Position numbers and translations under genes: made by a program. From Pseudomonadales bacterium (GTDB taxonomy: Bacteria > Pseudomonadota > Gammaproteobacteria > Pseudomonadales > Azotimanducaceae), in NCBI GenBank assembly GCA_041395945.1, contig JAWKZN010000001.1:1426001-1490000 (forward strand): a DNA stretch of 64,000 bases, read 5' to 3'. This document shows positions 24,687-31,788 of this stretch, in pieces. Within the stretch, counting starts at the first letter, position 1. The number at the start of each line of letters is the position of its first letter. The notes below the pieces were generated by a model. It ran no database searches. It was not told the origin of the DNA and worked only from the letters and a program-made list of their open reading frames with translations.

Positions 24687-26045
24687 ATGGATCTGGAATT
24701 GCCGACACTGATGGATCTCCTCGCCTGCCCCCGCTGCGATACGGCGCTGGACAATCTGTCCTGTTCCGCCTGTCAGATCACCTTTCCGCTTCATGATGGC
24801 GTTCCCTGGCTGGTCGCGGATCCCGAGGCCTGCAGAACACAGTGGCGCAATCGCTGGCATATGGCCCTGGCGTCACTGCAGGCCCAGGAGGAGCAGGCTC
24901 GTGCGGCATTGCCAGAGGTCGCGGCGCGGGGTCCGGCGAGCGAACGCCTCGAATCCATCATCAGAGGATGCGTCGCACAACAGCAGAGCCTGCGGACATT
25001 GCTTGGCAGTCTGCAGCTCGGTATCCCGGCCAATCTGGAGACTTATCTCGCGCTGAAAACCCGGCTGCCCTCCCGGATGGGACTGCACTCTTACGATGCC
25101 AACGCGCATCGCGACTGGGCATGGGGGGAAGCGGAGAACGCAGCCGCCCTGAGGGGTGTGACAGGGCTCATTGCCGGGCAATCGCCAGGGCGGGTACTGG
25201 TACTCGGCGCGGGTGCCGGCCGGCTGGCCTACGATATCCATCAGGCACTCCCCGACGCGCTGACGGTGGCCATGGACCTGAATCCCATGCTGACAACGCT
25301 GCTGCGCCAGCTGGCCGACGGAATGTCCGTCGAGATGACGGAATTTCCACTGGCTCCACGTCGGCCATCTTTGAGCGCGATCACACGTCGGCTCGAGGCG
25401 CCTGAGCCGGCGCGACCGGGGTTCGAGGTCATACTGGCCGATGTCACCAGACCCCCTTTCCAGGCAGGTACTTTCGACCTGGTAATCACACCCTGGCTGC
25501 TCGATGTGATCGAGTCCCCCATCGGACACATGCTTGCCGGCCTGAATCGGCTGCTTGCGGACGGGGGCAGCTGGATTTACCAGGGCTCCGCCGCCTTTAC
25601 CCCGGTATCCCCTCAGGATTGCGGGAGTCTCGAGGAGCTGCTGGTACTTGCCGCGGCCAGCGGTTTCGCGGTTGGAGATTGCCGGGAAGAAATCCTGCCT
25701 TACATGACTTCCCCGGACAGTCGCCACGGCAGAACAGAAAGCGTGGTGAACTTTCTGGCGACCAGGACCAGCAGCGCGGCTACCGTGACGCGGTATCAGA
25801 GTCTGCCCGACTGGATCGCGAAGGGTCGGGGAGCGATTCCCCTCCTGCCTGCATTTCAGAACCAGGCGTTCGCCACCCGCATGCACGCGTTCATCATGTC
25901 ACTGATCGACGGTAAACGATCGCTCAAAGACATGGCGCTGGTCATGGAGGAACAGAAGATCATGCCCAGAGCGGATGCCGAAGCCGCCATCCGGGGCTTT
26001 CTGATCAAAATGTACGAAGAGGCTTCCAGCCCGGCCGGGCTGTAG
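24687..26045 (+). CDS. Trm112-like zinc ribbon fused to an N2227-type methyltransferase
   Basis: A 452-residue protein with three parts. Residues 8-45 form a Trm112/YcaR-like zinc ribbon (CPRC at 14-17, CSAC at 26-29, FPLHDGVPWLV). Residues about 145-320 carry the SAM fold, with the N2227/carnosine methyltransferase hallmark HRDWAWGEAENAA and motif I GRVLVLGAGAGRLAYDIH, then AMDLNPML and FDLVITPWLLDVIESP. The C-terminal 60 residues (IMSLIDGKRSLKDMALVMEE) look like a PqqD-type winged helix. ATG 24687 is chosen because MDLELPTLMDLLACPRC fits the domain start; ATG 24612 is possible. The substrate is unknown; by family it may be a histidine-containing peptide. Confidence 0.78.
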   Translation: MDLELPTLMDLLACPRCDTALDNLSCSACQITFPLHDGVPWLVADPEACRTQWRNRWHMALASLQAQEEQARAALPEVAARGPASERLESIIRGCVAQQQSLRTLLGSLQLGIPANLETYLALKTRLPSRMGLHSYDANAHRDWAWGEAENAAALRGVTGLIAGQSPGRVLVLGAGAGRLAYDIHQALPDALTVAMDLNPMLTTLLRQLADGMSVEMTEFPLAPRRPSLSAITRRLEAPEPARPGFEVILADVTRPPFQAGTFDLVITPWLLDVIESPIGHMLAGLNRLLADGGSWIYQGSAAFTPVSPQDCGSLEELLVLAAASGFAVGDCREEILPYMTSPDSRHGRTESVVNFLATRTSSAATVTRYQSLPDWIAKGRGAIPLLPAFQNQAFATRMHAFIMSLIDGKRSLKDMALVMEEQKIMPRADAEAAIRGFLIKMYEEASSPAGL

Positions 26046-26054
26046 CTCATCGAA

Positions 26055-26957
26055 TCAGATCGCCGGCGCAAGCACTCGAACGTCCGCGAAGTCCGGACTT
26101 CCGACCGTGACCATCTCCCAGGCATCCTCGCAGCGCAGCAGGGCACGCGCCAGCTTGTTGTTCAGGGCGTGGCCCGATTTGTGGCCATGGAAGCTGCCCA
26201 GGATCGGACGGCCCAGCAGATAAAGATCGCCGATCGCATCCAGAAGTTTGTGCTTTACGAACTCATCCCGGTAGCGCAGGCCGTCCGGATTGAGGATCCG
26301 CTCATCGTCGATGCCAACGGCATTCTCAAGGCTGGAACCCAGGCAACGATTGATCGAACGGGCCTGATCCAGTTCCTTGACGAGGCCGAATGAGCGGGCA
26401 CCGCCGACTTCATCCTCATAAGAGGTGTGTGAGAAATCCAGCACCGCACGCTTCGGATAGCGGTTGTACACGGGATGATCGGCTTCGAAGGTGTAGTCGG
26501 CCCGGAAGCCGTCGAAGGGGCTCAGACGGGCGACCGCATCACCCTGACTGACTTCCACCACACGGGTGACGCGGATGTATTCCTTAGGTGCATTCTGATC
26601 AACCAGACCCACGCTGCGGATGAGGTTGATGAAGGGTGCCGCGCTGCCATCCATGATCGGCACTTCTTCGCTGTTCAGTTCAACCGAAAGGTTATCCACA
26701 CCCAGCCCCCACAGCGCTGACATCAGATGTTCCACGGTGGAAATCTGCACATCCCGTTCTGCAATGCTGGTAGACAGGGTCGTGTCCGAAACATGCATGG
26801 CGCTCGCTTTCACCTGGGCACGATTGAGGTCCGTGCGAATGAAACGAATGCCCGTGTTCTCCCCGGCAGGGCGAAGGGTCATACGAACTTTCTGACCCGA
26901 ATGAACACCGATTCCGATAGCGTGGACCGACCGTTGCAGAGTTCTTTGTGTTTGCAT
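26055..26957 (-). CDS. lpxC: UDP-3-O-acyl-N-acetylglucosamine deacetylase
   Basis: Catalyses the committed zinc-dependent step of lipid A synthesis in the cytosol. The 300-residue protein opens TQRTLQRSVHAIGIGVHSGQ and carries STVEHLMSALWGLGVDN (zinc His), LNSEEVPIMDGSA, VKHKLLDAIGDLYLLGRP (zinc His/Asp) and SFHGHKSGHALNNKL (catalytic His). Length is normal. No ftsZ lies upstream, unlike the usual gammaproteobacterial order; instead an AT-rich spacer and dusA follow. Presence of LpxC supports a lipopolysaccharide outer membrane. Confidence 0.97.
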   Translation of the reverse strand: MQTQRTLQRSVHAIGIGVHSGQKVRMTLRPAGENTGIRFIRTDLNRAQVKASAMHVSDTTLSTSIAERDVQISTVEHLMSALWGLGVDNLSVELNSEEVPIMDGSAAPFINLIRSVGLVDQNAPKEYIRVTRVVEVSQGDAVARLSPFDGFRADYTFEADHPVYNRYPKRAVLDFSHTSYEDEVGGARSFGLVKELDQARSINRCLGSSLENAVGIDDERILNPDGLRYRDEFVKHKLLDAIGDLYLLGRPILGSFHGHKSGHALNNKLARALLRCEDAWEMVTVGSPDFADVRVLAPAI

Positions 26958-27258
26958 TTTTTAGAGGGTTCTTTTTTGATTTCAAACGCTTGGCACGGGA
27001 CTATACAGACCTTCTCCAGCAAAATGAAGGAAATATGGAGAAAAATATGGAAGAACTATGAACGGACGCAAGTTTTACTTCTTTCCATATTTTTATTACA
27101 AATCAATAGATTAGGTCATCTATCCAGGATCCATTGCTATTTTCGTGTCTGACAGAATTATGAAGACTGCAGGGGTGCTCCGGCCGCAACGACCGCCGCC
27201 CGGGCACGATTTTCGCGCTGCCAGTCGCACCAGAAGCCAGTAAACTATCCGGCCTGCC
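26958..27258. other. AT-rich 301-base intergenic region between lpxC and dusA
   Basis: The central part (about 26985-27150) is markedly richer in A and T than its surroundings and contains repeated atatgga words (for example near 27031 and 27045). A TATAGT hexamer on the minus strand (27005-27000), with a weak TTCATT 17 bases further upstream, could be the lpxC promoter. No clear Shine-Dalgarno precedes lpxC. No coding frame or RNA gene is recognised here. Confidence 0.5.
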
Positions 27259-28272
27259 ATGCCAGCCCTCAACCACCCTGCTGTGAGTCCCCTCCTTTCT
27301 GTCGCCCCCATGATGGCGTGGACCGATCGGCACTGCCGTTATCTGCACCGGATCTGTGCACCGCGGGCGACGGTATTCACGGAGATGATCACCACAGGTG
27401 CCCTCCTCCATGGCCCCCGGGACCGTCTGCTCGCCTTCGATCCCGCCGAGCATCCCATCGCGGTACAACTGGGTGGCAGTGATCCGGCGGACTTCGCAAA
27501 GTGCGGCGAAATTGTCGAAGCCGCCGGCTTTGATGAGCTGAACATCAACGTCGGATGCCCGTCTGAGCGGGTGCAGCAGGGCCGCTTCGGCGCCTGCCTG
27601 ATGCGCGAACCCGGACTGGTCGCTGATCTTGTCCGCGCAGCACGCAGCAGCACGGGTATCCCGGTGACCGTGAAATGCCGGCTCGGAGTCGATGAGGCGG
27701 ACAGCCAGCCGCTGCTCGAAGCCTTTGTTGCGACCGTCGCGGCCGCGGGATGCTCACGTTTCTATCTGCACGCCCGTAAAGCGCTGCTCAAGGGTGTTTC
27801 GCCCGCGCAGAACCGTCACATACCACCCCTGCAGTACGAGCGGGTCCATGCGCTGAAGGCCCGTTTTCCAGAGCTGGGCATCATTCTCAATGGCGGAATC
27901 GATTCTCTGGAGGTCGCAACCGCCCAGCTGCCGGGTACAGACGGTCTCATGATCGGGCGCCAGGCTTACCACCAGCCACTGTTTCTCAACGCGGTGCACC
28001 AGATGCTTTTCGGAGGCGAATGTCTCGATCCGTGGCAACTGCTGAGCGCCTATCTTCCTTACATCGAGTCCGAGGTAGCGCGCGGTACGCCACTGCACAG
28101 CATGACCCGTCACTGTCTGGGGCTGTTCGCAGGAAGACCCGGCGCTCGCCGCTACCGACAGGTGCTGAGCGACACCCATACCCTCAGGCGCAATGATCCC
28201 GACCTGGTGCGGGAAGCGGCCGCCATGGTGCGCAAGCCACAGCCACCGCTCAAGGCTGCGGCGAGCGGCTGA
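27259..28272 (+). CDS. dusA: tRNA-dihydrouridine(20/20a) synthase DusA
   Basis: FMN-dependent reduction of uridine 20/20a in the D loop of tRNAs. The 337-residue TIM-barrel protein has SVAPMMAWTDRHCRYLHRI, the phosphate/FMN block IAVQLGGSDPADFAKC, the active-site segment INVGCPSERVQQGRFGACLM with the catalytic Cys, PVTVKCRLGVD, YLHARKALLKG and the C-terminal LNGGIDSLE...DGLMIGRQAYHQP. This is the DusA subgroup rather than DusB or DusC. TerB follows after 5 bases on the same strand. Confidence 0.95.
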   Translation: MPALNHPAVSPLLSVAPMMAWTDRHCRYLHRICAPRATVFTEMITTGALLHGPRDRLLAFDPAEHPIAVQLGGSDPADFAKCGEIVEAAGFDELNINVGCPSERVQQGRFGACLMREPGLVADLVRAARSSTGIPVTVKCRLGVDEADSQPLLEAFVATVAAAGCSRFYLHARKALLKGVSPAQNRHIPPLQYERVHALKARFPELGIILNGGIDSLEVATAQLPGTDGLMIGRQAYHQPLFLNAVHQMLFGGECLDPWQLLSAYLPYIESEVARGTPLHSMTRHCLGLFAGRPGARRYRQVLSDTHTLRRNDPDLVREAAAMVRKPQPPLKAAASG

Positions 28273-28277
28273 CCACC

Positions 28278-28721
28278 ATGCTCACCCGTCTGCTTGACCG
28301 CATCCGAATCCGCAATGCCCGGGAGCAGGACGGCCAGCCTGTCACGGTGCTCGCGGCAGCCATACTGCTGCTGGAAGTTGCCTGGGCAGACCATGACATC
28401 TCAGATGAGGAAATCGCCATTCTGCGGTCAGCATTGACCACTCAGTTCGAACTCGATGGCACCACGCTCGATGCCCTGATCGAAGAATCCCGGCAGGCCC
28501 AGGCGCAGAGCGTGGGCGTTCAACCCTATACCCAGGCGATCAATGAGAGCTGGAACGAACAGGAACGCTTTGAACTTGTCGTGAACCTGTGGCGACTCGC
28601 CTACGCAGGCGCCGGTGTTGACCCGCTCGAGGAGCACACCATCCGTCGGATCGCCGATCTGCTGTACCTCAGCCACAGACGGTTCATCGAGGCAAAATTT
28701 CTGGCGCGGCAGTCTGCCTGA
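28278..28721 (+). CDS. TerB family protein
   Basis: A 147-residue all-helical cytosolic protein of the TerB/TerY-associated fold: LAAAILLLEVAWADHDISDEE (acidic metal-binding loop), then WNEQERFELVVNLWRLAYAG and EEHTIRRIADLLYLSHRRFI. TerB was named from tellurite-resistance clusters, but single chromosomal copies like this are common and may act in membrane stress or metal sensing. No other ter genes are present. Probably co-transcribed with dusA. Confidence 0.88.
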   Translation: MLTRLLDRIRIRNAREQDGQPVTVLAAAILLLEVAWADHDISDEEIAILRSALTTQFELDGTTLDALIEESRQAQAQSVGVQPYTQAINESWNEQERFELVVNLWRLAYAGAGVDPLEEHTIRRIADLLYLSHRRFIEAKFLARQSA

Positions 28722-28722
28722 A

Positions 28723-28761
28723 CTCCAGCGCCGCGGATCGGGCTATCCGGTGGCGCTGGAG
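28723..28761. terminator. Long inverted repeat between convergent TerB and MlaA-like genes
   Basis: A perfect 10-bp inverted repeat CTCCAGCGCC / GGCGCTGGAG with a 19-base loop begins two bases after the TerB stop codon. It sits between convergent genes and could act as a terminator in both directions. No long U tract follows on either strand. Confidence 0.5.
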
Positions 28762-28801
28762 AAACGCTCCTTTCAACTTGCTGGTGGCTTGTTTCAGGCC
28801 A

Positions 28802-29617
28802 CTACAGGTCTTCGTAGTCCTCAAAATCTTCAAAAGGGTCTTCATCGAACTCGCCATCTTTGACCAGATAGGCGCGGCGCTGCAGATAGGCATCACGGAT
28901 GAAAAGGTATTCGTCGCCGGTGATGAGATCCTCGGCGGACAGCAGTCGCGCGCGCAGATCGATGAAGTAGAGTCCGTAGAGCGAATTACGGACCCGGACG
29001 TTGTCGATGAAACCAATGGGATTGGTGAAGGCATCCCCGATCATTCCGACAGCATAGGTCACCGTTGAGGGCCCCCGCACTGGAATCATGAAAAAGGGAC
29101 CTTCTGGAATGCCCCAGACCGCCAGGGTCTGTCCGAAATCTTCTTCGTGCTGAGGCATCCCGAAGCGGGACGCCACATCGAACAGCCCGCCGATTCCCAG
29201 GGTCGTGTTCACCAGGAAACGGCCAAGATCATTGGCGGCCGGCCCCGGCTTACCCTGGAGAATCTGATTCAATGCGATGCCTGGAGACTGCAGGTTGTCG
29301 AAGAAATTGCTGACACCGTCTTCAACCGGATCCGGCACTACCCAGTGATAGCCCCGGGCGATCGGGCGCAGGATCCAGCTGTCCAGCCGATCATTCACCC
29401 GATGGATGCCACGATTCAGGCCAATCCAGGGATCCGGATCACGGTAGCGAGGCTGCGGGTCGGATTCCGACTCCCCGGCAGCTGGTTCACTGAGAGATCT
29501 CTCAGCCTCGTCTGTCCGGCCGGCAGACCGGTCCGACTCCGCCCCATTGACAGCAGACACGCAGAAAAACAGCAGCAGCAACAGCACCAACAGGCGCTGG
29601 AAGGGAACCTCAGCCAT
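28802..29617 (-). CDS. MlaA (VacJ) family protein without a typical lipobox
   Basis: A 271-residue exported protein. The family core is clear: DPWIGLNRGIHRVNDRLDSW, YHWVVPDPVEDGVSNFFDNL, LGRFLVNTTLGIGGLFDVAS, EDFGQTLAVWGIPEGPFFMI and PSTVTYAVGMIGDAFTNP. MlaA removes misplaced phospholipid from the outer leaflet of the outer membrane and is normally a lipoprotein. Here the signal (LLVLLLLLFFCVSAVNGAES) has a Cys after FF and no lipobox, so cleavage by signal peptidase I is likely. The tail is very acidic (FDEDPFEDFEDYEDL). ATG 29617 overlaps the end of the hvfC gene by 8 bases, so it belongs to the RiPP operon. No other mla genes are nearby. Confidence 0.88.
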   Translation of the reverse strand: MAEVPFQRLLVLLLLLFFCVSAVNGAESDRSAGRTDEAERSLSEPAAGESESDPQPRYRDPDPWIGLNRGIHRVNDRLDSWILRPIARGYHWVVPDPVEDGVSNFFDNLQSPGIALNQILQGKPGPAANDLGRFLVNTTLGIGGLFDVASRFGMPQHEEDFGQTLAVWGIPEGPFFMIPVRGPSTVTYAVGMIGDAFTNPIGFIDNVRVRNSLYGLYFIDLRARLLSAEDLITGDEYLFIRDAYLQRRAYLVKDGEFDEDPFEDFEDYEDL

Positions 29618-30386
29618 ACCCTGGAGATCTCGTACCCACGAGGACCTGAGCCTCTCGCAACCGCTCGAGCGTTGCAATCCCCTCTTTGAAAGTAAGCGCC
29701 GGATCGAGGTGCGCAGCTTCCCGACCCAAGTTCTCCAGCGCTTCGCGACCGTTCGTAACCTCGGACAGCAGCGTTACAAGACGCAATGTCAGAGCGTTCA
29801 CCCGCATGAAATGAACCGAATCGTCGCGACGCCTGTAAACAATCAGCTCGGTCGGTCGATCCGGGGGCGCCGAAGGTCGATTGTTCGGCCCGATTTCGTG
29901 TACCGGGTATCGATAGGCCAGACATCGCGCAAGGGGGGAAACCACTACTTCACCTGCCAGCAGGTCACCGTCTGGATCCACATCCCTGACCGGAAACTCG
30001 GCATCGCTCACACCCAGCGCGAGTTCCACCCATTCATAGTGGAGCAGTTCCAGCAGGAAGTCGGGCAGCTCCGCCGGGACACCGCTCTGCACGAAATCCA
30101 GGAACTCCTGACTGACCTCCAGAAAATAGGGCGACTCGCTGGGATGGTGATGAATGAACTCGCGCACGAGGCCACGCCAGGCTTCCTCCCCCAGCACCCT
30201 TTTGCTCACCGGGAAGCAACCGGCCAGCAGACTCTCGATTGAGTTGAAGAACAGGTCCACATAAACCTGCATCCGCCGGGCATCTACCCCTGCCGGCACC
30301 GGGTATTCCAGCGGGTTGCGGATGTGGGCGGCAAACGCCAGCTGCATTTCCCGGAATTCGGGGAGATTAGTGCCCGAGTGCGGCAT
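29610..30386 (-). CDS. hvfC: HvfC family RiPP maturation partner (DUF2063)
   Basis: A 258-residue cytosolic protein of the DUF2063/HvfC family, the partner that presents the precursor to the MNIO enzyme. The family start FREMQLAFAAHIRNP is present, then QVYVDLFFNSIESLLAGCFP, VREFIHHHPSESPYFLEVSQ, LLELLHYEWVELAL and the C-terminal winged-helix-like half (LTLRLVTLLSEVTNGREALE). The ATG at 30386 starts just before the conserved block and overlaps the end of hvfB by 20 bases. An in-frame ATG at 30347 would cut the motif, and a longer start at 30494 is not needed. It is followed by an overlapping MlaA-like gene. Confidence 0.88.
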   Translation of the reverse strand: MPHSGTNLPEFREMQLAFAAHIRNPLEYPVPAGVDARRMQVYVDLFFNSIESLLAGCFPVSKRVLGEEAWRGLVREFIHHHPSESPYFLEVSQEFLDFVQSGVPAELPDFLLELLHYEWVELALGVSDAEFPVRDVDPDGDLLAGEVVVSPLARCLAYRYPVHEIGPNNRPSAPPDRPTELIVYRRRDDSVHFMRVNALTLRLVTLLSEVTNGREALENLGREAAHLDPALTFKEGIATLERLREAQVLVGTRSPGYG

Positions 30387-31215
30387 TCTTCTGAATCCGC
30401 TGACGCTGCAGCTGACGAATCCGATCCACTTCGGCAAGCAGGTCGTCCAGCGGCGGAAAATTGAAATCCCGCTCCAGTAGTGTGGGCGAGACACCGAACT
30501 TCGCGTAAGCGGCTTCGAGAAGCGCCCAGACCGGCTCGATCACCCGGGAACCGTGTGTGTCGATGCGCAGATCGGGAGCTTCCACGTAGTGACCGGCAAT
30601 GTGCGTGTAGACCGTGCGATCGCCGTCGATGCGGTCCAGAAATTCGTACGGGTCATAGCCGAAATTGATCGCGTTGACATGAATGTTATTGACATCCAGC
30701 AGCAGGTCACAATCTGCTTCGCGCAGGACAGCATTGATAAAGTCGACCTCCCGCATCTGCGCACCAGGTGCCACATAGTAAGACACGTGCTCGATGCCGA
30801 TCCGCCGCTCCAGTATGTCCTGTACATCGCGGATCCTGTCGGCAACATAGCGAACGGCTTCTTCGGTGAAGGGAATCGGCATCAGGTCGTAAAGATGCCC
30901 TTTGTCGTCGCTGCAATAGCTCAGGTGCTCGGTATAGCAGCGGACGTGGAAGTCACTGAGGAACTGCTTCACTTCCTTCAGAAACACACGATCCAGCGGC
31001 GCCGGTCCGCCGATGGACAGGGACAGGCCGTGACAGACGAGGGGAAATCGATCGGCGAGTTTCTGGAACTGGCGGCCGAACCGACCACCCACTCCAATCC
31101 AGTTCTCCGGTGCAAGCTCCAGGAAATCGATGGCACCTTCAGCCACCGAAGTCAGCTGGGGCAGCAGCCCTCGCCGCAACCCCAGCCCGGCACCTGTTAC
31201 CGGAGGCATCAGCAT
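30367..31215 (-). CDS. hvfB: HvfB family MNIO-type RiPP maturase (DUF692)
   Basis: A 282-residue TIM-barrel enzyme of the multinuclear non-haem iron oxidative (MNIO, DUF692) family. These enzymes convert precursor cysteines into oxazolone, thioamide or related groups. Visible motifs: GAGLGLRRGLLPQ, IDFLELAPENWIGVGG, PLVCHGLSLSIGGPAPLD, CYTEHLSYCSDDKGHLYDLM, LLLDVNNIHVNAINFGYDP, YTHIAGHYVEAPDLRIDTHG and a C-terminal LLERDFNFPP, giving the His/Asp/Glu/Asn ligands of the iron centre. Start is ATG 31215 or the Met two codons later. The precursor gene ends 39 bases upstream, and hvfC overlaps its 3' end. Confidence 0.93.
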   Translation of the reverse strand: MLMPPVTGAGLGLRRGLLPQLTSVAEGAIDFLELAPENWIGVGGRFGRQFQKLADRFPLVCHGLSLSIGGPAPLDRVFLKEVKQFLSDFHVRCYTEHLSYCSDDKGHLYDLMPIPFTEEAVRYVADRIRDVQDILERRIGIEHVSYYVAPGAQMREVDFINAVLREADCDLLLDVNNIHVNAINFGYDPYEFLDRIDGDRTVYTHIAGHYVEAPDLRIDTHGSRVIEPVWALLEAAYAKFGVSPTLLERDFNFPPLDDLLAEVDRIRQLQRQRIQKNAALGH

Positions 31216-31254
31216 GGACTCAAATCCCTCTGATGTGACCGGCAGGACGCTGGC

Positions 31255-31647
31255 TTAGGCTGCGCCTCCGCACTTGCCTTCTGCGGATTTCTCTTCACCG
31301 CACTTGCCTTCGCCGCATTTGCCTTCGCCTTCCTTGTCTTCGCCGCACTTACCCTCGCCGTCCTTGTCTTCGCCGCACTTACCCTCGCCGTCCTTGTTTT
31401 CGCCGCACTTGCCTTCGCCGCACTTGCCTTCGCCTTCCTTGTCTTCGCCGCACTTGCCTTCACCGCACTTGCCTTCACCGCACTTGCCCTCCGCATCGGC
31501 CTGGGCAAGCAGGTCGTAACCCCGGGCAAGATCATCGGTTGCGAAGGGGTTCTCGGCGCTCGCGTAGCTTGCTGCTGCCAGGGAGGCAACGAACGCAGTT
31601 CCTACAGCCGCAGTGACGGGCTTCATCTTTCGATTCAAGGTGCTCAT
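31255..31647 (-). CDS. hvfA: HvfA-type RiPP precursor with ten EGKCG motifs
   Basis: A 130-residue secreted precursor. An N-terminal signal peptide (KPVTAAVGTAFVASLAAASY, cleavage near ASA/ENPF) is followed by a short leader-like segment (DDLARGYDLLAQADA) and then a low-complexity core: ten EGKCG motifs containing ten Cys, joined directly or by EDKEG, ENKDG, EDKDG and EEKSA spacers. HvfA/oxazolin/bufferin peptides of this type are modified by MNIO enzymes and bind copper. GGAGAGGAG lies about 10 bases before the ATG. The core is longer than in the few-motif precursors I know of. Modification and metal are inferred from family. Confidence 0.9.
   Translation of the reverse strand: MSTLNRKMKPVTAAVGTAFVASLAAASYASAENPFATDDLARGYDLLAQADAEGKCGEGKCGEGKCGEDKEGEGKCGEGKCGENKDGEGKCGEDKDGEGKCGEDKEGEGKCGEGKCGEEKSAEGKCGGAA
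31267..31491 (-). repeat. 15-bp coding repeats in the hvfA core
   Basis: Each repeat encodes Glu-Gly-Lys-Cys-Gly (for example gagggcaagtgcggt) and recurs ten times, with in-frame 15-base spacers that also repeat. Near-identical nucleotide copies over long stretches mean the array can expand or contract by slippage. Spacing is irregular (15 or 30 bases) and the array lies within a gene, so it is not CRISPR. Confidence 0.85.
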
Positions 31648-31735
31648 ATCTTCAGATTCTCCTCTCCAGCCCCATCCGGGCCGTATTGATGTTGCTTTGA
31701 GCGCGGAATGCGCCCCCGTGGTATGACCCTGTGGT

Positions 31736-31752
31736 TCCTGAATGGTTCAGGA
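31736..31752. promoter_or_regulatory. Inverted repeat upstream of hvfA
   Basis: TCCTGAA-TGG-TTCAGGA is a perfect 7-bp inverted repeat with a 3-base centre, 37 bases after the hrpA stop and about 90 bases before the hvfA start. It has no U tract, so it may be an operator for a metal or stress regulator rather than a terminator. No known consensus was matched. Confidence 0.4.
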
Positions 31753-31788
31753 TCAGCCGACGATGAGTATACGCGCCAGGACAGATTC

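Noticed and set aside
28278..28721. Tellurite-resistance island
   Set aside because: Only a lone TerB-fold gene is present, with no terC, terD or terZ neighbours.
31267..31491. Repeat tract considered as CRISPR
   Set aside because: The repeats are 15 bp, irregularly spaced, in frame, and encode EGKCG within a precursor peptide gene. No cas genes are present.
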